Assembly: GCA_036557225.1 (NCBI GenBank)
Contig: DATBHX010000053.1
Location: 49,416 to 113,415, forward strand
Length of the DNA stretch: 64,000 bases
From: Angelobacter sp036557225
GTDB taxonomy: Bacteria; Acidobacteriota; Terriglobia; Terriglobales; Acidobacteriaceae
Direction: 5' to 3'
This document shows positions 1 through 7,917 of the stretch, one piece after another. The position numbers and the translations under genes are program-made. How positions within the stretch are numbered: the stretch's first letter is position 1; the number at the start of each line of letters is the position of its first letter. The notes beneath the pieces were generated by a model. It was not told the origin of the DNA. It did no database searches and saw only the letters and a program-made list of their open reading frames with translations.

Positions 1-1
1 A

Positions 2-736
2 TCACCGCACCTCAACGAAAAGCGCGAGCTGCTGCGCCGCGTGGAAGAGCTGCACGAGTTGAACCCAATGCTCGGACATCGTGGCTGCCGCCTGGGCATT
101 ACCTATCCGGAAATCTCGGAGATGCAGGCAAGAGCGATTTTTGAGGCTGCGGTCAACGTCGCAAAGGCCGGCGTGAAGGTCTTTCCAGAGGTGATGATTC
201 CGCTGGTCGGCATGGTGAAAGAGATGGAGAACCAGGGCGCGATCGTTCGCCAGATTGCGGACCAGGTGTTCAAAGAGAAGGGCGCCAAGGTGGAGTATCT
301 AGTCGGCACGATGATCGAGCTGCCGCGGGCCTGCACGGTGGCCGATCAGATCGCCGGTGACGCCGAGTTCTTCAGCTTCGGCACCAATGACCTGACGCAG
401 ACCGCGTATGGCTTCTCGCGCGACGACATCAGCAAGTTCCTGCCCGCATATATCGAGCGCGGCATTCTGAAGAGCGATCCGTTCGCCACGATCGATCAGC
501 AGGGCGTCGGCGAGCTGATGGAGATGGGCGTGAAGAAGGGACGCAAAGCGCGTCCGACGCTGAAGATCGGAATTTGCGGCGAACATGGCGGCGATCCGGC
601 ATCGGTGGAGTTCTGCCACAAGATCGGGTTGAACTATGTTTCCTGCTCTCCGTACCGCGTGCTTACGGCACGGCTGGCCGCGGCGCAGGCTTCGGCAGCG
701 GAAGAACTGAAGACAGAAGGTGGAAGAACGAAATAA
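2..736 (+). CDS. ppdK: Pyruvate, phosphate dikinase, C-terminal part (5' truncated by window edge)
   Basis: This is the end of pyruvate phosphate dikinase, the cytoplasmic enzyme interconverting pyruvate + ATP + Pi and PEP + AMP + PPi. The frame is open to the window edge, and the residues before the GTG at 41 (ELLRRVEELHE) continue the family sequence, so that GTG is not the start. Visible are LGHRGCRLGITYPEI, the FGTNDLTQTAYGFSRDD segment of the PEP-binding barrel, and IGICGEHGGDP, whose Cys (codon at 575) is the catalytic Cys of the PEP/pyruvate domain. The C-terminus looks complete, ending in a short charged tail. The gene converges on the cytochrome gene across a repeat-derived hairpin. 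Family identity is very secure; only the last 245 or so of roughly 900 residues are present. Confidence 0.95.
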   Translation, partial: SPHLNEKRELLRRVEELHELNPMLGHRGCRLGITYPEISEMQARAIFEAAVNVAKAGVKVFPEVMIPLVGMVKEMENQGAIVRQIADQVFKEKGAKVEYLVGTMIELPRACTVADQIAGDAEFFSFGTNDLTQTAYGFSRDDISKFLPAYIERGILKSDPFATIDQQGVGELMEMGVKKGRKARPTLKIGICGEHGGDPASVEFCHKIGLNYVSCSPYRVLTARLAAAQASAAEELKTEGGRTK

Positions 737-738
737 GT

Positions 739-822
739 TTTTACCGCAAAGGACGCAGAGGACGCAAAGGGAACAGAAGAGGTTTATTTTCGTTGCTCCC
801 TTCACGTCCTTTGTGGTTTAAG
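739..822. repeat. Inverted GCAAAGGACGC-type periodic repeat between convergent genes
   Basis: Right after the ppdK stop lies a periodic run (accgcaaaggacg, cagaggacg, caaaggg; about a 9-nt period). At 800-817 is an inverted copy (cacgtcctttgtggttta) that runs into the stop codon of the minus-strand cytochrome gene. The two arms can pair as a long hairpin between convergent genes. I infer a bidirectional terminator or RNA-end structure built from a dispersed repeat. Confidence 0.7.
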
Positions 823-1621
823 GGCCCTTCTGTACAGGAGGAGCTTCCAATCCATTCTCCGGTTTCACTTTGCCCTGGTGGCATCCGGAGCAGCTGATTG
901 GTCCGCCTTTGCCGTAATACTGGTGGATCACATCGGAGACCATGCTCATCATTTTGCGCGCAGTCTTTTTTGCCTCGACGTCGTCTTTCTCCCACTGATC
1001 CTGAACGTGGCAGTGGGTGCACTTCACGCCCAGTGACTGGCTGAAGAAGTTCATGATCATCGGCATTCTGCCGGCGGGCAGGCCTTTGAAACTTTGAATG
1101 TTGTGGAAGACCTCTTGAGCAGGCTTCTTTTCATCATCGGGGCTGAGATGGATATATTTCTCCGCCTCCTGCGGCGCCGCTTCGGCAGGTTTCGGCTGGT
1201 CCGGATGCCCGCGATGGCAGGTCCAGCACGTGACCTTGTTTTTGTGATCGAAATACGTTCCTTCGATATAGCCGAGCATTTTGAACATCATTCTTGTTCT
1301 ATCTTTGGCCGGCTTTTCATTTTTGTCCCATTCGTACTGCGTGTGGCAGTAGGTGCAGGAGACGCCCAGGTTGCCACGGATGGCGTTCATCGCCAGGAGC
1401 ACCTGCGTTGCCGGTTTGCCTTTGAATGTTTCGATGTTCTTGTAAACGTCTTCGGCGCGCACCGGGCTGTCCAGACCGAGCCGCGAATCGGGTTGTTCCG
1501 GCGAAGGAGTGGCGGCCGGCAGGACCGGTTTCGGCGATTGGCTTTGCGTTGTTGCCAGCCATCGCGTGGAGAAGGATACCGAACCTGCCAGAAGGACTGC
1601 CGCCACAACCAAGGTTTTCAT
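818..1621 (-). CDS. Secreted tetraheme c-type cytochrome with internal duplication
   Basis: This is a predicted exported multiheme cytochrome for periplasmic electron transfer. Four CxxCH haem sites are visible: CTYCH, CWTCH, CTHCH and CSGCH, at about residues 89, 132, 201 and 244 from the chosen ATG. The protein is two diheme halves: a segment beginning VYKNIETFKGKPA before sites 1-2 resembles VFHNIQSFKGLPA before sites 3-4. The start at 1621 (MKTLVVAAVLLAG) puts a signal peptide at the N-terminus; an ATG 30 bases upstream would add MVTAKHEATL before it. The architecture recalls the photosynthetic reaction-centre cytochrome c subunit-like proteins annotated in many non-phototrophic Acidobacteria. 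No reaction-centre genes are here, so a photosynthetic role is not implied. Confidence 0.88.
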   Translation of the reverse strand: MKTLVVAAVLLAGSVSFSTRWLATTQSQSPKPVLPAATPSPEQPDSRLGLDSPVRAEDVYKNIETFKGKPATQVLLAMNAIRGNLGVSCTYCHTQYEWDKNEKPAKDRTRMMFKMLGYIEGTYFDHKNKVTCWTCHRGHPDQPKPAEAAPQEAEKYIHLSPDDEKKPAQEVFHNIQSFKGLPAGRMPMIMNFFSQSLGVKCTHCHVQDQWEKDDVEAKKTARKMMSMVSDVIHQYYGKGGPISCSGCHQGKVKPENGLEAPPVQKGP

Positions 1622-1765
1622 CAATGTTGCCTCGTGCTTCGCTGTCACCAAGGGCCCATGGGCCAGTGACTTGGAGGAATTTGTGGGCAGACTACGTGCG
1701 GCGCGTGCGATGGCAATGGTTTTTGGTACGAACAGTTAACCGTTCGCTGCGAATGGCAGGAGTGT

Positions 1766-2533
1766 TCAACCTTCTTTCCCGAGCAGGACGCGCAGTTTGT
1801 CTTTTTGATAGCGGCTCAGCTTCAGCTCCTGGCCGTTGTTCATCACTACGCGATGGTGGCCGCGAAACCATGGCTGCACTTCGCGTATGCGCTGGAGATT
1901 GACGATGGTGGAACGGTGTATACGCATGAACCTTGCCGGATCAAGCTTGCGTTCCATCTCATTCATGTTCCCGCGCACCAGATGCGACACTCCGTTGCTG
2001 TGGAGGCGAAGATAGTTTCCTTCCGCTTCAATCCAGTCGAGGTCGCGCACGTTGAGGAACAGAAAGCGTCCCCGGGCCGGCACAGGGATTCTTTCCACGA
2101 ATTCCTTTTTCGCGCTGAGCTGCTGCAGCAGCTCGGTGAGCTGTTGATGCGGCGCCTGCCGCCTGCCCAGCTCCAGAGTGCTTTGCGCGTGCAGAAGAGC
2201 GTCACGAAAGCGTTCTTGAGAGAACGGCTTGAGCAGATAGTCGAGCGCATGCGCCTCAAAGGCCTGTATGGCATAGCGATCGTAGGCGGTCACAAAGATG
2301 GTGACCGGCATGGCATCTTTGCCCACGCGGCTGATGACCTCAAAGCCATCGGCTTCCGGCATCTGGATGTCGAGAAACAAGAGATCAGGGCGGCGCTCGC
2401 GGATGGCAACAGCGGCCGAAGCTCCGTCGCCGCATTCGCCCGCGATAGTGAATTGCGGAAAAGCTTTCAGGAATTTGCGGATGCTGCGCCGCGCCAGTGG
2501 TTCGTCGTCGACAATCAGCGCCGAATACTTCAT
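1766..2533 (-). CDS. LytTR-family response regulator
   Basis: Cytoplasmic two-component response regulator of the LytR/AlgR class, 255 residues. The receiver domain (about 1-120) shows the acidic pocket (IVDDEP, residues 7-12), the phospho-acceptor Asp55 in LFLDIQMPEADG, Thr82 (FVTAYD) and Lys102 (DYLLKPF). The last 100 or so residues form a LytTR DNA-binding domain (VRDLDWIEAEGNYLRLH, FMRIHRSTIVNLQRIREVQP, LKLSRYQKDKLRVLLG). It begins 9 bases after the upstream histidine kinase stop, so the two are a cognate co-transcribed pair. The target genes cannot be read from the sequence. Confidence 0.95.
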   Translation of the reverse strand: MKYSALIVDDEPLARRSIRKFLKAFPQFTIAGECGDGASAAVAIRERRPDLLFLDIQMPEADGFEVISRVGKDAMPVTIFVTAYDRYAIQAFEAHALDYLLKPFSQERFRDALLHAQSTLELGRRQAPHQQLTELLQQLSAKKEFVERIPVPARGRFLFLNVRDLDWIEAEGNYLRLHSNGVSHLVRGNMNEMERKLDPARFMRIHRSTIVNLQRIREVQPWFRGHHRVVMNNGQELKLSRYQKDKLRVLLGKEG

Positions 2534-2542
2534 GCCCTTACC

Positions 2543-3649
2543 TTACGCCTTTGACGCGGTGGCAGCGGAAGCATTATCGCTGGCGGGGAAACTCAGCTTC
2601 ACGGCCACGCCGCCGCCTTCGCGATTGACGATAGCAAGAGAGTGAGCATTACCATAGAGTTGCTCCAGGCGGGCGCGCGTGTTGCTGAGGCCGATGCCCC
2701 GGGCCGTATCCGCACCATTTTCCATGTGCCCGGCTCGGTTGATCACTTCCAGGAGCAACAGGCCATTTTCCCGTCGGCCCACAATGCTGATCTCGTCCGC
2801 CTGCTTGTGTTTGCCGATCCCGTGCCGGACCGCATTCTCCACCAGAGGCTGCAAAATCATGGTCGGAACAGCGCAGGGCAGCGCCGCTGGATCAATTTGC
2901 CTGACGATCTGCAGCCGGTCCTTGAATCGCGTTTGCTCGATGGAGAGATAACAATCGAGAAGCTCGAGCTCCTGGCGCAGAGAAACCTCTGGAGTTTCAA
3001 TTTTGCTCAGAGTAGCGCGCAACAGGTCACTGAGCTTGAGCACCATCTCCTGCGCCGCAGCCGGCTCTTCGGAAATCAGGGTGGAAATGGAGTGCAGGGT
3101 ATTGAAAAGAAAGTGGGGATGCAGCTGCATGGTCAAGGCTTGCAACTGGGCATTCGCCAGATCGGTCTCCATGCGCGCCCAGGCTAGTTCGCGCGATCTC
3201 GACTGCTCGAAATAGAAGATCCCATGATTCAGCGCCACGATGACCCAATAGGTCAGCAGGTTCATGTGCAGCTTGTACGTAGCGAAAAAATACAGGACCT
3301 TCCAATAACCCAGAACGTAGCCGGGGTTCACGATGTAGTTGAGTCTCACCTGGACGGCCAACTGCGCAAGGGAGATCAGCACGCCCGCGATCAGGTGCAA
3401 GGCCACCGGCGCGATCCAGTGCTGTGAAGTAATGCGGAAACGCCGGCAGAGAAAGAGCACCAGAGGCGTAAGCGCGGCCCAGACGTACCACTCGGTGGAA
3501 GCGACCAGGAATTCATGGTGAAAACTGTCTGGCCGGTTGCGTGAAACGGCAAAGACGTAAGCCTGCACGGCGAAGGTCAGAACGATGAGGGTCCAGGCAA
3601 GGAAGATGAGCACCGAGCTGAGCGCGCGTTTTCGGGCCGTGGTCACCAA
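2543..3649 (-). CDS. LytS/YehU-type membrane sensor histidine kinase
   Basis: 368-residue sensor kinase of the His_kinase (LytS-like) family. The N-terminal 145 residues hold about four hydrophobic membrane segments with no obvious extracellular domain. A short helical linker (SRELAWARMETDLANAQLQ) leads to the phospho-acceptor box LHPHFLFNTLHSIS with His near 179. The ATPase domain has the N box (QPLVENAVRHGIGK) and a glycine-rich GIGLSNTRARLEQLYG segment. It lies directly upstream of its LytTR partner. The signal sensed is not evident. Confidence 0.94.
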   Translation of the reverse strand: MVTTARKRALSSVLIFLAWTLIVLTFAVQAYVFAVSRNRPDSFHHEFLVASTEWYVWAALTPLVLFLCRRFRITSQHWIAPVALHLIAGVLISLAQLAVQVRLNYIVNPGYVLGYWKVLYFFATYKLHMNLLTYWVIVALNHGIFYFEQSRSRELAWARMETDLANAQLQALTMQLHPHFLFNTLHSISTLISEEPAAAQEMVLKLSDLLRATLSKIETPEVSLRQELELLDCYLSIEQTRFKDRLQIVRQIDPAALPCAVPTMILQPLVENAVRHGIGKHKQADEISIVGRRENGLLLLEVINRAGHMENGADTARGIGLSNTRARLEQLYGNAHSLAIVNREGGGVAVKLSFPASDNASAATASKA

Positions 3650-3675
3650 GTAATCATACGCGGGGAGAGTCTAAG

Positions 3676-3819
3676 GATCGGGTGATCGGAAAAGCGGAGT
3701 CTTTCGACTACTCAATTTTCTAAAACGGGCTTTTGATCCGTGTGATCGGTATTTATGAGTGGTACGCTTTGGTCTTTTCGATCGCGGCGATCACCCGATC
3801 ACCGCGATCACCCGATTTC
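3676..3819. repeat. CGATCACC periodic element, copy A (inverted flanks)
   Basis: The left flank gatcgggtgatcggaaaa (3676-3692) is inverted relative to the right flank at 3779-3817, which is CGATC repeated every 8-9 bases (cgatcgcgg, cgatcacc, cgatcaccg, cgatcacc, cgat). The right flank ends 2-3 bases from the stop codon of the minus-strand gene at 3820. A core around 3734-3765 (gatccgtgtgatcggtattt, then atgagtggt) is alike in the copy at 19762-19926. Confidence 0.75.
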
Positions 3820-4422
3820 CTACTGCACTTTCTGCAAACGATCGATCAGCTTTTGTGCCAGGTTGTCTTCCGATTCTGACCACAGCACGCGGCCGCTGAT
3901 ACCGCAGTTCTTCTCCACCGCGCTGGTGAAGTTGACCAGCTTTTGCACGTTCGACTTGATGCGCTGCTCGAGCGTGTTGGTGAAGTCGGCTTCTTCGTAG
4001 AGGAATGGAGTATCCAGGCCGAAGTCGACCTGGATGTGGCCGTTTTGCTGGAAAGTAGCGTTTTCAAATCGGGTGCCGAAGGCGATGAACTTGACCGGCT
4101 GCGGCTGCACCTGCCAGGTTTCATCGAGATCCCCTTCCAGGACCGGGACCCATAAGTCCCAGAGGACGTCTATCTCATAGGCATTGTCTTCATGCAGGAA
4201 TTCGCCGGCCAGGGCAAGCGCGCGTTCAGGATCAGCGCGATAGTCGAAGGTCTGCTCGAAGACCAATGGCTGGTCCCAGGAGATGCTGCGCACGCCCAGA
4301 TAGCCCACGCCGCCGCGCTTGGTGGAGAAAGGGAACTGCTTCAGCACGGAGAGCACGCGAGGCATCATCTCCGGCGCCTGGAAGCTGGGAAACCAAATAC
4401 TCAGATAGAGACGGTCAGCCAT
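3820..4422 (-). CDS. Conserved hypothetical protein, about 200 residues
   Basis: I do not recognise the family. The start at 4422 (MADRLYLSIWFPSF) is preferred over an ATG 66 bases upstream because the extra 22 residues look like translated leader. No signal peptide or membrane segment is apparent; the protein is acidic and aromatic-rich (YEIDVLWDLWVPVLEGDLDE, QVDFGLDTPFLYEE), consistent with a soluble cytoplasmic protein. The C-terminal part (LEQRIKSNVQKLVNFTSAVEKNC) is probably helical. Codon use matches its neighbours. The stop codon abuts repeat element A. Divergent from the secreted-protein gene at 4547. Confidence 0.75.
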   Translation of the reverse strand: MADRLYLSIWFPSFQAPEMMPRVLSVLKQFPFSTKRGGVGYLGVRSISWDQPLVFEQTFDYRADPERALALAGEFLHEDNAYEIDVLWDLWVPVLEGDLDETWQVQPQPVKFIAFGTRFENATFQQNGHIQVDFGLDTPFLYEEADFTNTLEQRIKSNVQKLVNFTSAVEKNCGISGRVLWSESEDNLAQKLIDRLQKVQ

Positions 4423-4471
4423 AAATGCAAGGACGCTATTGTAATCTGAGATGCGCTTTGCTGCGAAGAAG

Positions 4472-4523
4472 CAGTCAGCTATCAGCAATCAGCAAAGCGG
4501 CCCCGTACCATGAATCCATGGTA
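4472..4523. repeat. AGC-rich periodic repeat plus short palindrome in a divergent promoter region
   Basis: 4472-4498 carries the periodic run cagtcagctatcagcaatc followed by agcaaagc, related to the AGCAATTAGCA-type repeats at 22634-22661 and 59189-59254. At 4506-4523 is an inverted repeat TACCATG-aatc-CATGGTA, just before the ggagg ribosome site of the 4547 gene. The palindrome could be an operator or a 5'-leader hairpin; no regulator is identified. Confidence 0.5.
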
Positions 4524-4546
4524 ATGTTCTTGGCCGGAGGTAGAAA

Positions 4547-5140
4547 ATGCGCGCTTGGCGCAGTATGGTCGCGATCCTGGTTTTGGCCGGGTCTTGTACG
4601 ATGAGCGGAGCTGCTATTCAGCAATCGCCGGCCGGACAGCAGCCGCCGGCGGCCGAAAAGCCGACGCCGCAGCCAACCGCCGTACCGGAAAAGAAGCCGG
4701 TCATCGAAACCGCCTCAACACGCCTGGTTTCCGCGCGGAACGTTCTGATTGTCCGAACGCGCGGCAGCATGGTCCCTTTCGAGGTAATCCAATCAACGTT
4801 GGATGGGTGGGGCCGGTTCACCCTGGTGGAGACGCGAGACAAAGCAGACCTGATCATTGAGATTGCCTCCAACGGGGACTCGAGCATTCAGGTTTCAAGC
4901 TCCTCCAGCGTTTCGCCTGACAGCGGCAAGGAAGAAAAGTCCACTTCCACCCGGAAGGACCTTACGCCAACCGCGGTCACGATGACGGTGAGTGACGCCA
5001 GGAACAAACGTCCATTGTGGAGCGCGACGGAGACCGTGAAGTTCGCGGTGAAAGAAAAGACCAAGGAGAACAATCTGGTTGACGCAGCGGAGCGGCTGGC
5101 GGCGAAGTTCCATCAGCGACTGGAGCCCGCCGCGAAATAG
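4547..5140 (+). CDS. Secreted hypothetical protein with Pro-rich linker
   Basis: A 197-residue exported protein of unknown function. It starts at ATG 4547 after a good ribosome site (ggaggtagaaa). An N-terminal signal sequence (RSMVAILVLAGSCTMSG) is followed by a Pro/Gln-rich stretch (about residues 25-50) and a globular domain (TRLVSARNVLIVRTRGSMVP, LIIEIASNGDSS, RNKRPLWSATETVKFAVKEK). A Cys lies near the cleavage region, so a lipoprotein is possible, but the lipobox (AGSC) is not followed by a typical sequence. The fold resembles the small secreted proteins common in Acidobacteria in which a value is computed from 'DKADLIIEI'-type segments; I make no functional claim. Confidence 0.8.
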   Translation: MRAWRSMVAILVLAGSCTMSGAAIQQSPAGQQPPAAEKPTPQPTAVPEKKPVIETASTRLVSARNVLIVRTRGSMVPFEVIQSTLDGWGRFTLVETRDKADLIIEIASNGDSSIQVSSSSSVSPDSGKEEKSTSTRKDLTPTAVTMTVSDARNKRPLWSATETVKFAVKEKTKENNLVDAAERLAAKFHQRLEPAAK

Positions 5141-5263
5141 ATGGCAAGCGTAGTCGCGCAAGCATAAAGTTTCTTTTAGGAAAAAATATTTTCCCTCTGA
5201 TTCAGGCCTTCAGCAGAGTCTTAGCGCAACCCGCAACAACGTTGCTGAATCACAGCGGTTGTT

Positions 5264-7906
5264 GTGTGCCACTCTCGTTCCCTTGCGCGCCGAGGGGCGT
5301 CAATCTTCGTTCTACTTCTGTTTTTCGTTGCAGTAGCAGTACGCGGTAACGCCCAAGCTTCCACCCAAGGCCAGTGGACTTCGCTCGCCACGTGGCCCAC
5401 ACGCGCGATTCATACCACGCTGTTGCCCGATGGTCGCGTCTTCTTCGTCTCGTATTACAACGAATCGCTGCAGCCACACATTTGGGACCCGGGAAGCAAT
5501 ACTTTCACGACGACGGCGGCTTCGTCGTACGCGCTTTTTTGCGGCGGCCACACCCAGCTTGCCGATGGGCGGGTGTTTATCGTGGGCGGTCACATCGCCG
5601 ATTACACGGGCTATCCGCATGCCGTGATCTATGACGCAAACAAGAACACTTTCTCCGCCATGCCGGACATGAACACCGGCCGATGGTATCCCACGGCCAC
5701 GGAGCTGCCAAACGGCGATATCCTGGTGGTTTCGGGAGACATTAACTCGAATACCAACGTCGACACCATGCCGCAGGTTTTTCAGATGGCCACGCACACA
5801 TGGCGCAACCTGACCACGGCACAGCTCGCATTGCCTCTTTATCCCAATATGCTGGTGGCGCCAAACGGCCAGGTGTTCCAAGCCGGCCCGGCCCGTCAGA
5901 GCAAGTATCTGAACCCCTCGGGCACGGGCGCATGGACCAACTCTGCCGTCCATGTCTTTGCCGGGACGCGTGATTACGGTCCGGCACTGATGTATGACTC
6001 GGGAAAGATCTTAGTGGTAGGTGGAGATGACCCGCCGACAGCGACGGCCGAGACGATTGATCTGAATGCGGCGACTCCCGCGTGGAAATCGACTGGCAGC
6101 ATGCATTCCGCGCGCCGGCAGCATAATGCTGTGATTCTGCCGGATGGCAAGGTGTTGATTGTGGGCGGCAGCAGCGGGAGCGGCTTTGATAACTCGGCAA
6201 CGCCGGTTCTGCCCACAGAGATGTGGAACCCTGCCACGGGAGCGTTCACGACGATGGCGAGCATCGCCGTGTATCGCGGATACCACTCGACGGCATTGCT
6301 TCTGCCGGATGGTCGAGTGCTCTCTGCCGGCGGCAACGTGGGCGGACCGAATGCACAGTTGTTTTCGCCGCCGTATCTGTTTGCTGGAGCGCGACCAAGC
6401 ATCGCTTCGGCGCCGACCGCAGCGAGTTATGGACAAAGCGTCTTCATTGGCTCACCGGACGCAGCTTCGGTCAGCCAGGTGACTTTTCTGCGCAATCCCT
6501 CAGTCACGCATACCAATGACATGAGCGGGCGATTCATGCGGCTCAGCTTTACCAAGACCAGCACCGGACTGAACGTGACCATGCCGGCCAATGCCAACCT
6601 GGCGCCGCCGGGCTATTACATGCTTTTCATTCTGAACGCCAGCGGAGTGCCGTCGGTTGGGAGCATAGTTCAGATGTCGACGACCGCCGCTACGCAGGGA
6701 ACTGTGACCGGCACTGTGACGAACACGGCGGGAGCCCCGATCCAGGGTGCGTCAGTGACTTCGGGAGGCAATGGAGCAGTTACCGGATCAGACGGCGCGT
6801 ACACGCTGCAGCTTCCAGCCGGATCGGCAACTCTCACGGCTGCTTTGGGTGGATACACGAGCGCCTCTGAGACCGTGACTGTCACAGCCGGCGCAAGCAC
6901 GCAGGCTGCAACACTGAAACTGGCGCCGGTGAATCCGGGGAACGTAACGGGACACGTGCTCAATAGCAGCGGTGCCGGGCTGTCTGGCGCTACGGTCAGC
7001 GCTGATGGTCTCAACACCGTCACGGCAGCAGATGGAAGTTACACGCTGAGCAACCTGCCTGCCGGTGCGGCGACGATTACAGCTTCGCTCACAGGCTTTG
7101 CGTCGGCGTCGACGAGCGTGACAGTGGTGGCTGCAACAACAACCACGGCGCCGAATATCACTTTGGCTTCCGGCAGCGGAACAATCACGGGAACAGTCAA
7201 GAGTTCGGCAGGAGCCGTGATCGCGGGAGCTACGGTGGGGTTCGGCGCAGGCAGCACAACGACCAATGCTTCCGGCGTTTATACGCTGAGCGGAGTTCCG
7301 GCTGGAACGGCACAGCTGGTGGCTTCCGCCAGCGGCTTCGCCAGCGTTACACAAAATGTGACAGTGACGGGAGGAGCAACGGTCACGGCGAACTTTACGC
7401 TCTCCCCGAGTTCGGGCACAGGAACAGTTACCGGCAAGATAACCAACATTTCCAACGGCGCAGCGCTCTCAGGCGCTACGGTAAGTTGGAGCGGCGGCTC
7501 GACCACGACAAACACAAGCGGTGTCTACACTCTGGCCAATGTCGGGACGGGAAGCCGGAGCATCACGGCGGCCAGGAGCGGATATCTGACGCGCAGCGCA
7601 ACGGTCAATGTGACGAGCGGGGCGACAGCGACGCTGAACATCGCGATCGCCACGGCTGGAAAGATCACGGCTAAAGTAGTTTCGCCGAGCGGCGCCGTAG
7701 TCAGCGGAGCTTCCGTAACGATCAAAGGCGGCGCTATCGCCACCACGGTGACTGGAACCACGGGCACCACCGGGCTCTTCGCAACCACGTGGATCCCCGT
7801 GGGAACGTATACGGTCACGATCACAAAGAGCGGGCACACCACACAATCGAAGAGCGCCACGGTCACCAGCGGCGTGACGACAACGGCTACATTCACCGGA
7901 TTCTAG
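5264..7906 (+). CDS. Galactose-oxidase-like copper radical oxidase with five C-terminal beta repeats
   Basis: Predicted secreted copper radical oxidase (galactose/glyoxal-oxidase superfamily). Kelch repeats occupy about residues 35-370, followed by a galactose-oxidase E-set (DUF1929) domain to about 470. Every catalytic position of galactose oxidase has a counterpart: Cys93 (LFCGGH) and Tyr142 (GRWYPTATEL) for the Tyr-Cys cofactor, Tyr340-His341 (YRGYHSTALLLPDG) and His416 (SVTHTND). Five carboxypeptidase-regulatory/Ig-like repeats follow (about 482-555, 559-634, 638-713, 718-794, 797-880), each with GxVTGxV...GAxV and a YTL..(L/V)P.G strand. The start is a GTG; the signal peptide (ASIFVLLLFFVAVAVRGNAQA) fixes the N-terminus approximately. 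Followed 11 bases later by the HAF-repeat gene. The substrate is unknown; oxidation of sugar or aldehyde with H2O2 production is the family expectation. Confidence 0.85.
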   Translation: MCHSRSLARRGASIFVLLLFFVAVAVRGNAQASTQGQWTSLATWPTRAIHTTLLPDGRVFFVSYYNESLQPHIWDPGSNTFTTTAASSYALFCGGHTQLADGRVFIVGGHIADYTGYPHAVIYDANKNTFSAMPDMNTGRWYPTATELPNGDILVVSGDINSNTNVDTMPQVFQMATHTWRNLTTAQLALPLYPNMLVAPNGQVFQAGPARQSKYLNPSGTGAWTNSAVHVFAGTRDYGPALMYDSGKILVVGGDDPPTATAETIDLNAATPAWKSTGSMHSARRQHNAVILPDGKVLIVGGSSGSGFDNSATPVLPTEMWNPATGAFTTMASIAVYRGYHSTALLLPDGRVLSAGGNVGGPNAQLFSPPYLFAGARPSIASAPTAASYGQSVFIGSPDAASVSQVTFLRNPSVTHTNDMSGRFMRLSFTKTSTGLNVTMPANANLAPPGYYMLFILNASGVPSVGSIVQMSTTAATQGTVTGTVTNTAGAPIQGASVTSGGNGAVTGSDGAYTLQLPAGSATLTAALGGYTSASETVTVTAGASTQAATLKLAPVNPGNVTGHVLNSSGAGLSGATVSADGLNTVTAADGSYTLSNLPAGAATITASLTGFASASTSVTVVAATTTTAPNITLASGSGTITGTVKSSAGAVIAGATVGFGAGSTTTNASGVYTLSGVPAGTAQLVASASGFASVTQNVTVTGGATVTANFTLSPSSGTGTVTGKITNISNGAALSGATVSWSGGSTTTNTSGVYTLANVGTGSRSITAARSGYLTRSATVNVTSGATATLNIAIATAGKITAKVVSPSGAVVSGASVTIKGGAIATTVTGTTGTTGLFATTWIPVGTYTVTITKSGHTTQSKSATVTSGVTTTATFTGF

Positions 7907-7917
7907 GAGTGATGGAG

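Noticed and set aside
41..736. GTG at 41 as the start of the first gene
   Set aside because: The upstream codons to the window edge are in frame and match pyruvate phosphate dikinase, so the gene is truncated by the window.
818..1621. Photosynthetic reaction-centre cytochrome
   Set aside because: Only the haem architecture is similar; no reaction-centre or bacteriochlorophyll genes occur in the window.
3779..3819. CGATC repeats as a CRISPR array
   Set aside because: Units are 8-9 bases with no constant spacers and no cas genes; copies are scattered, not in one array.
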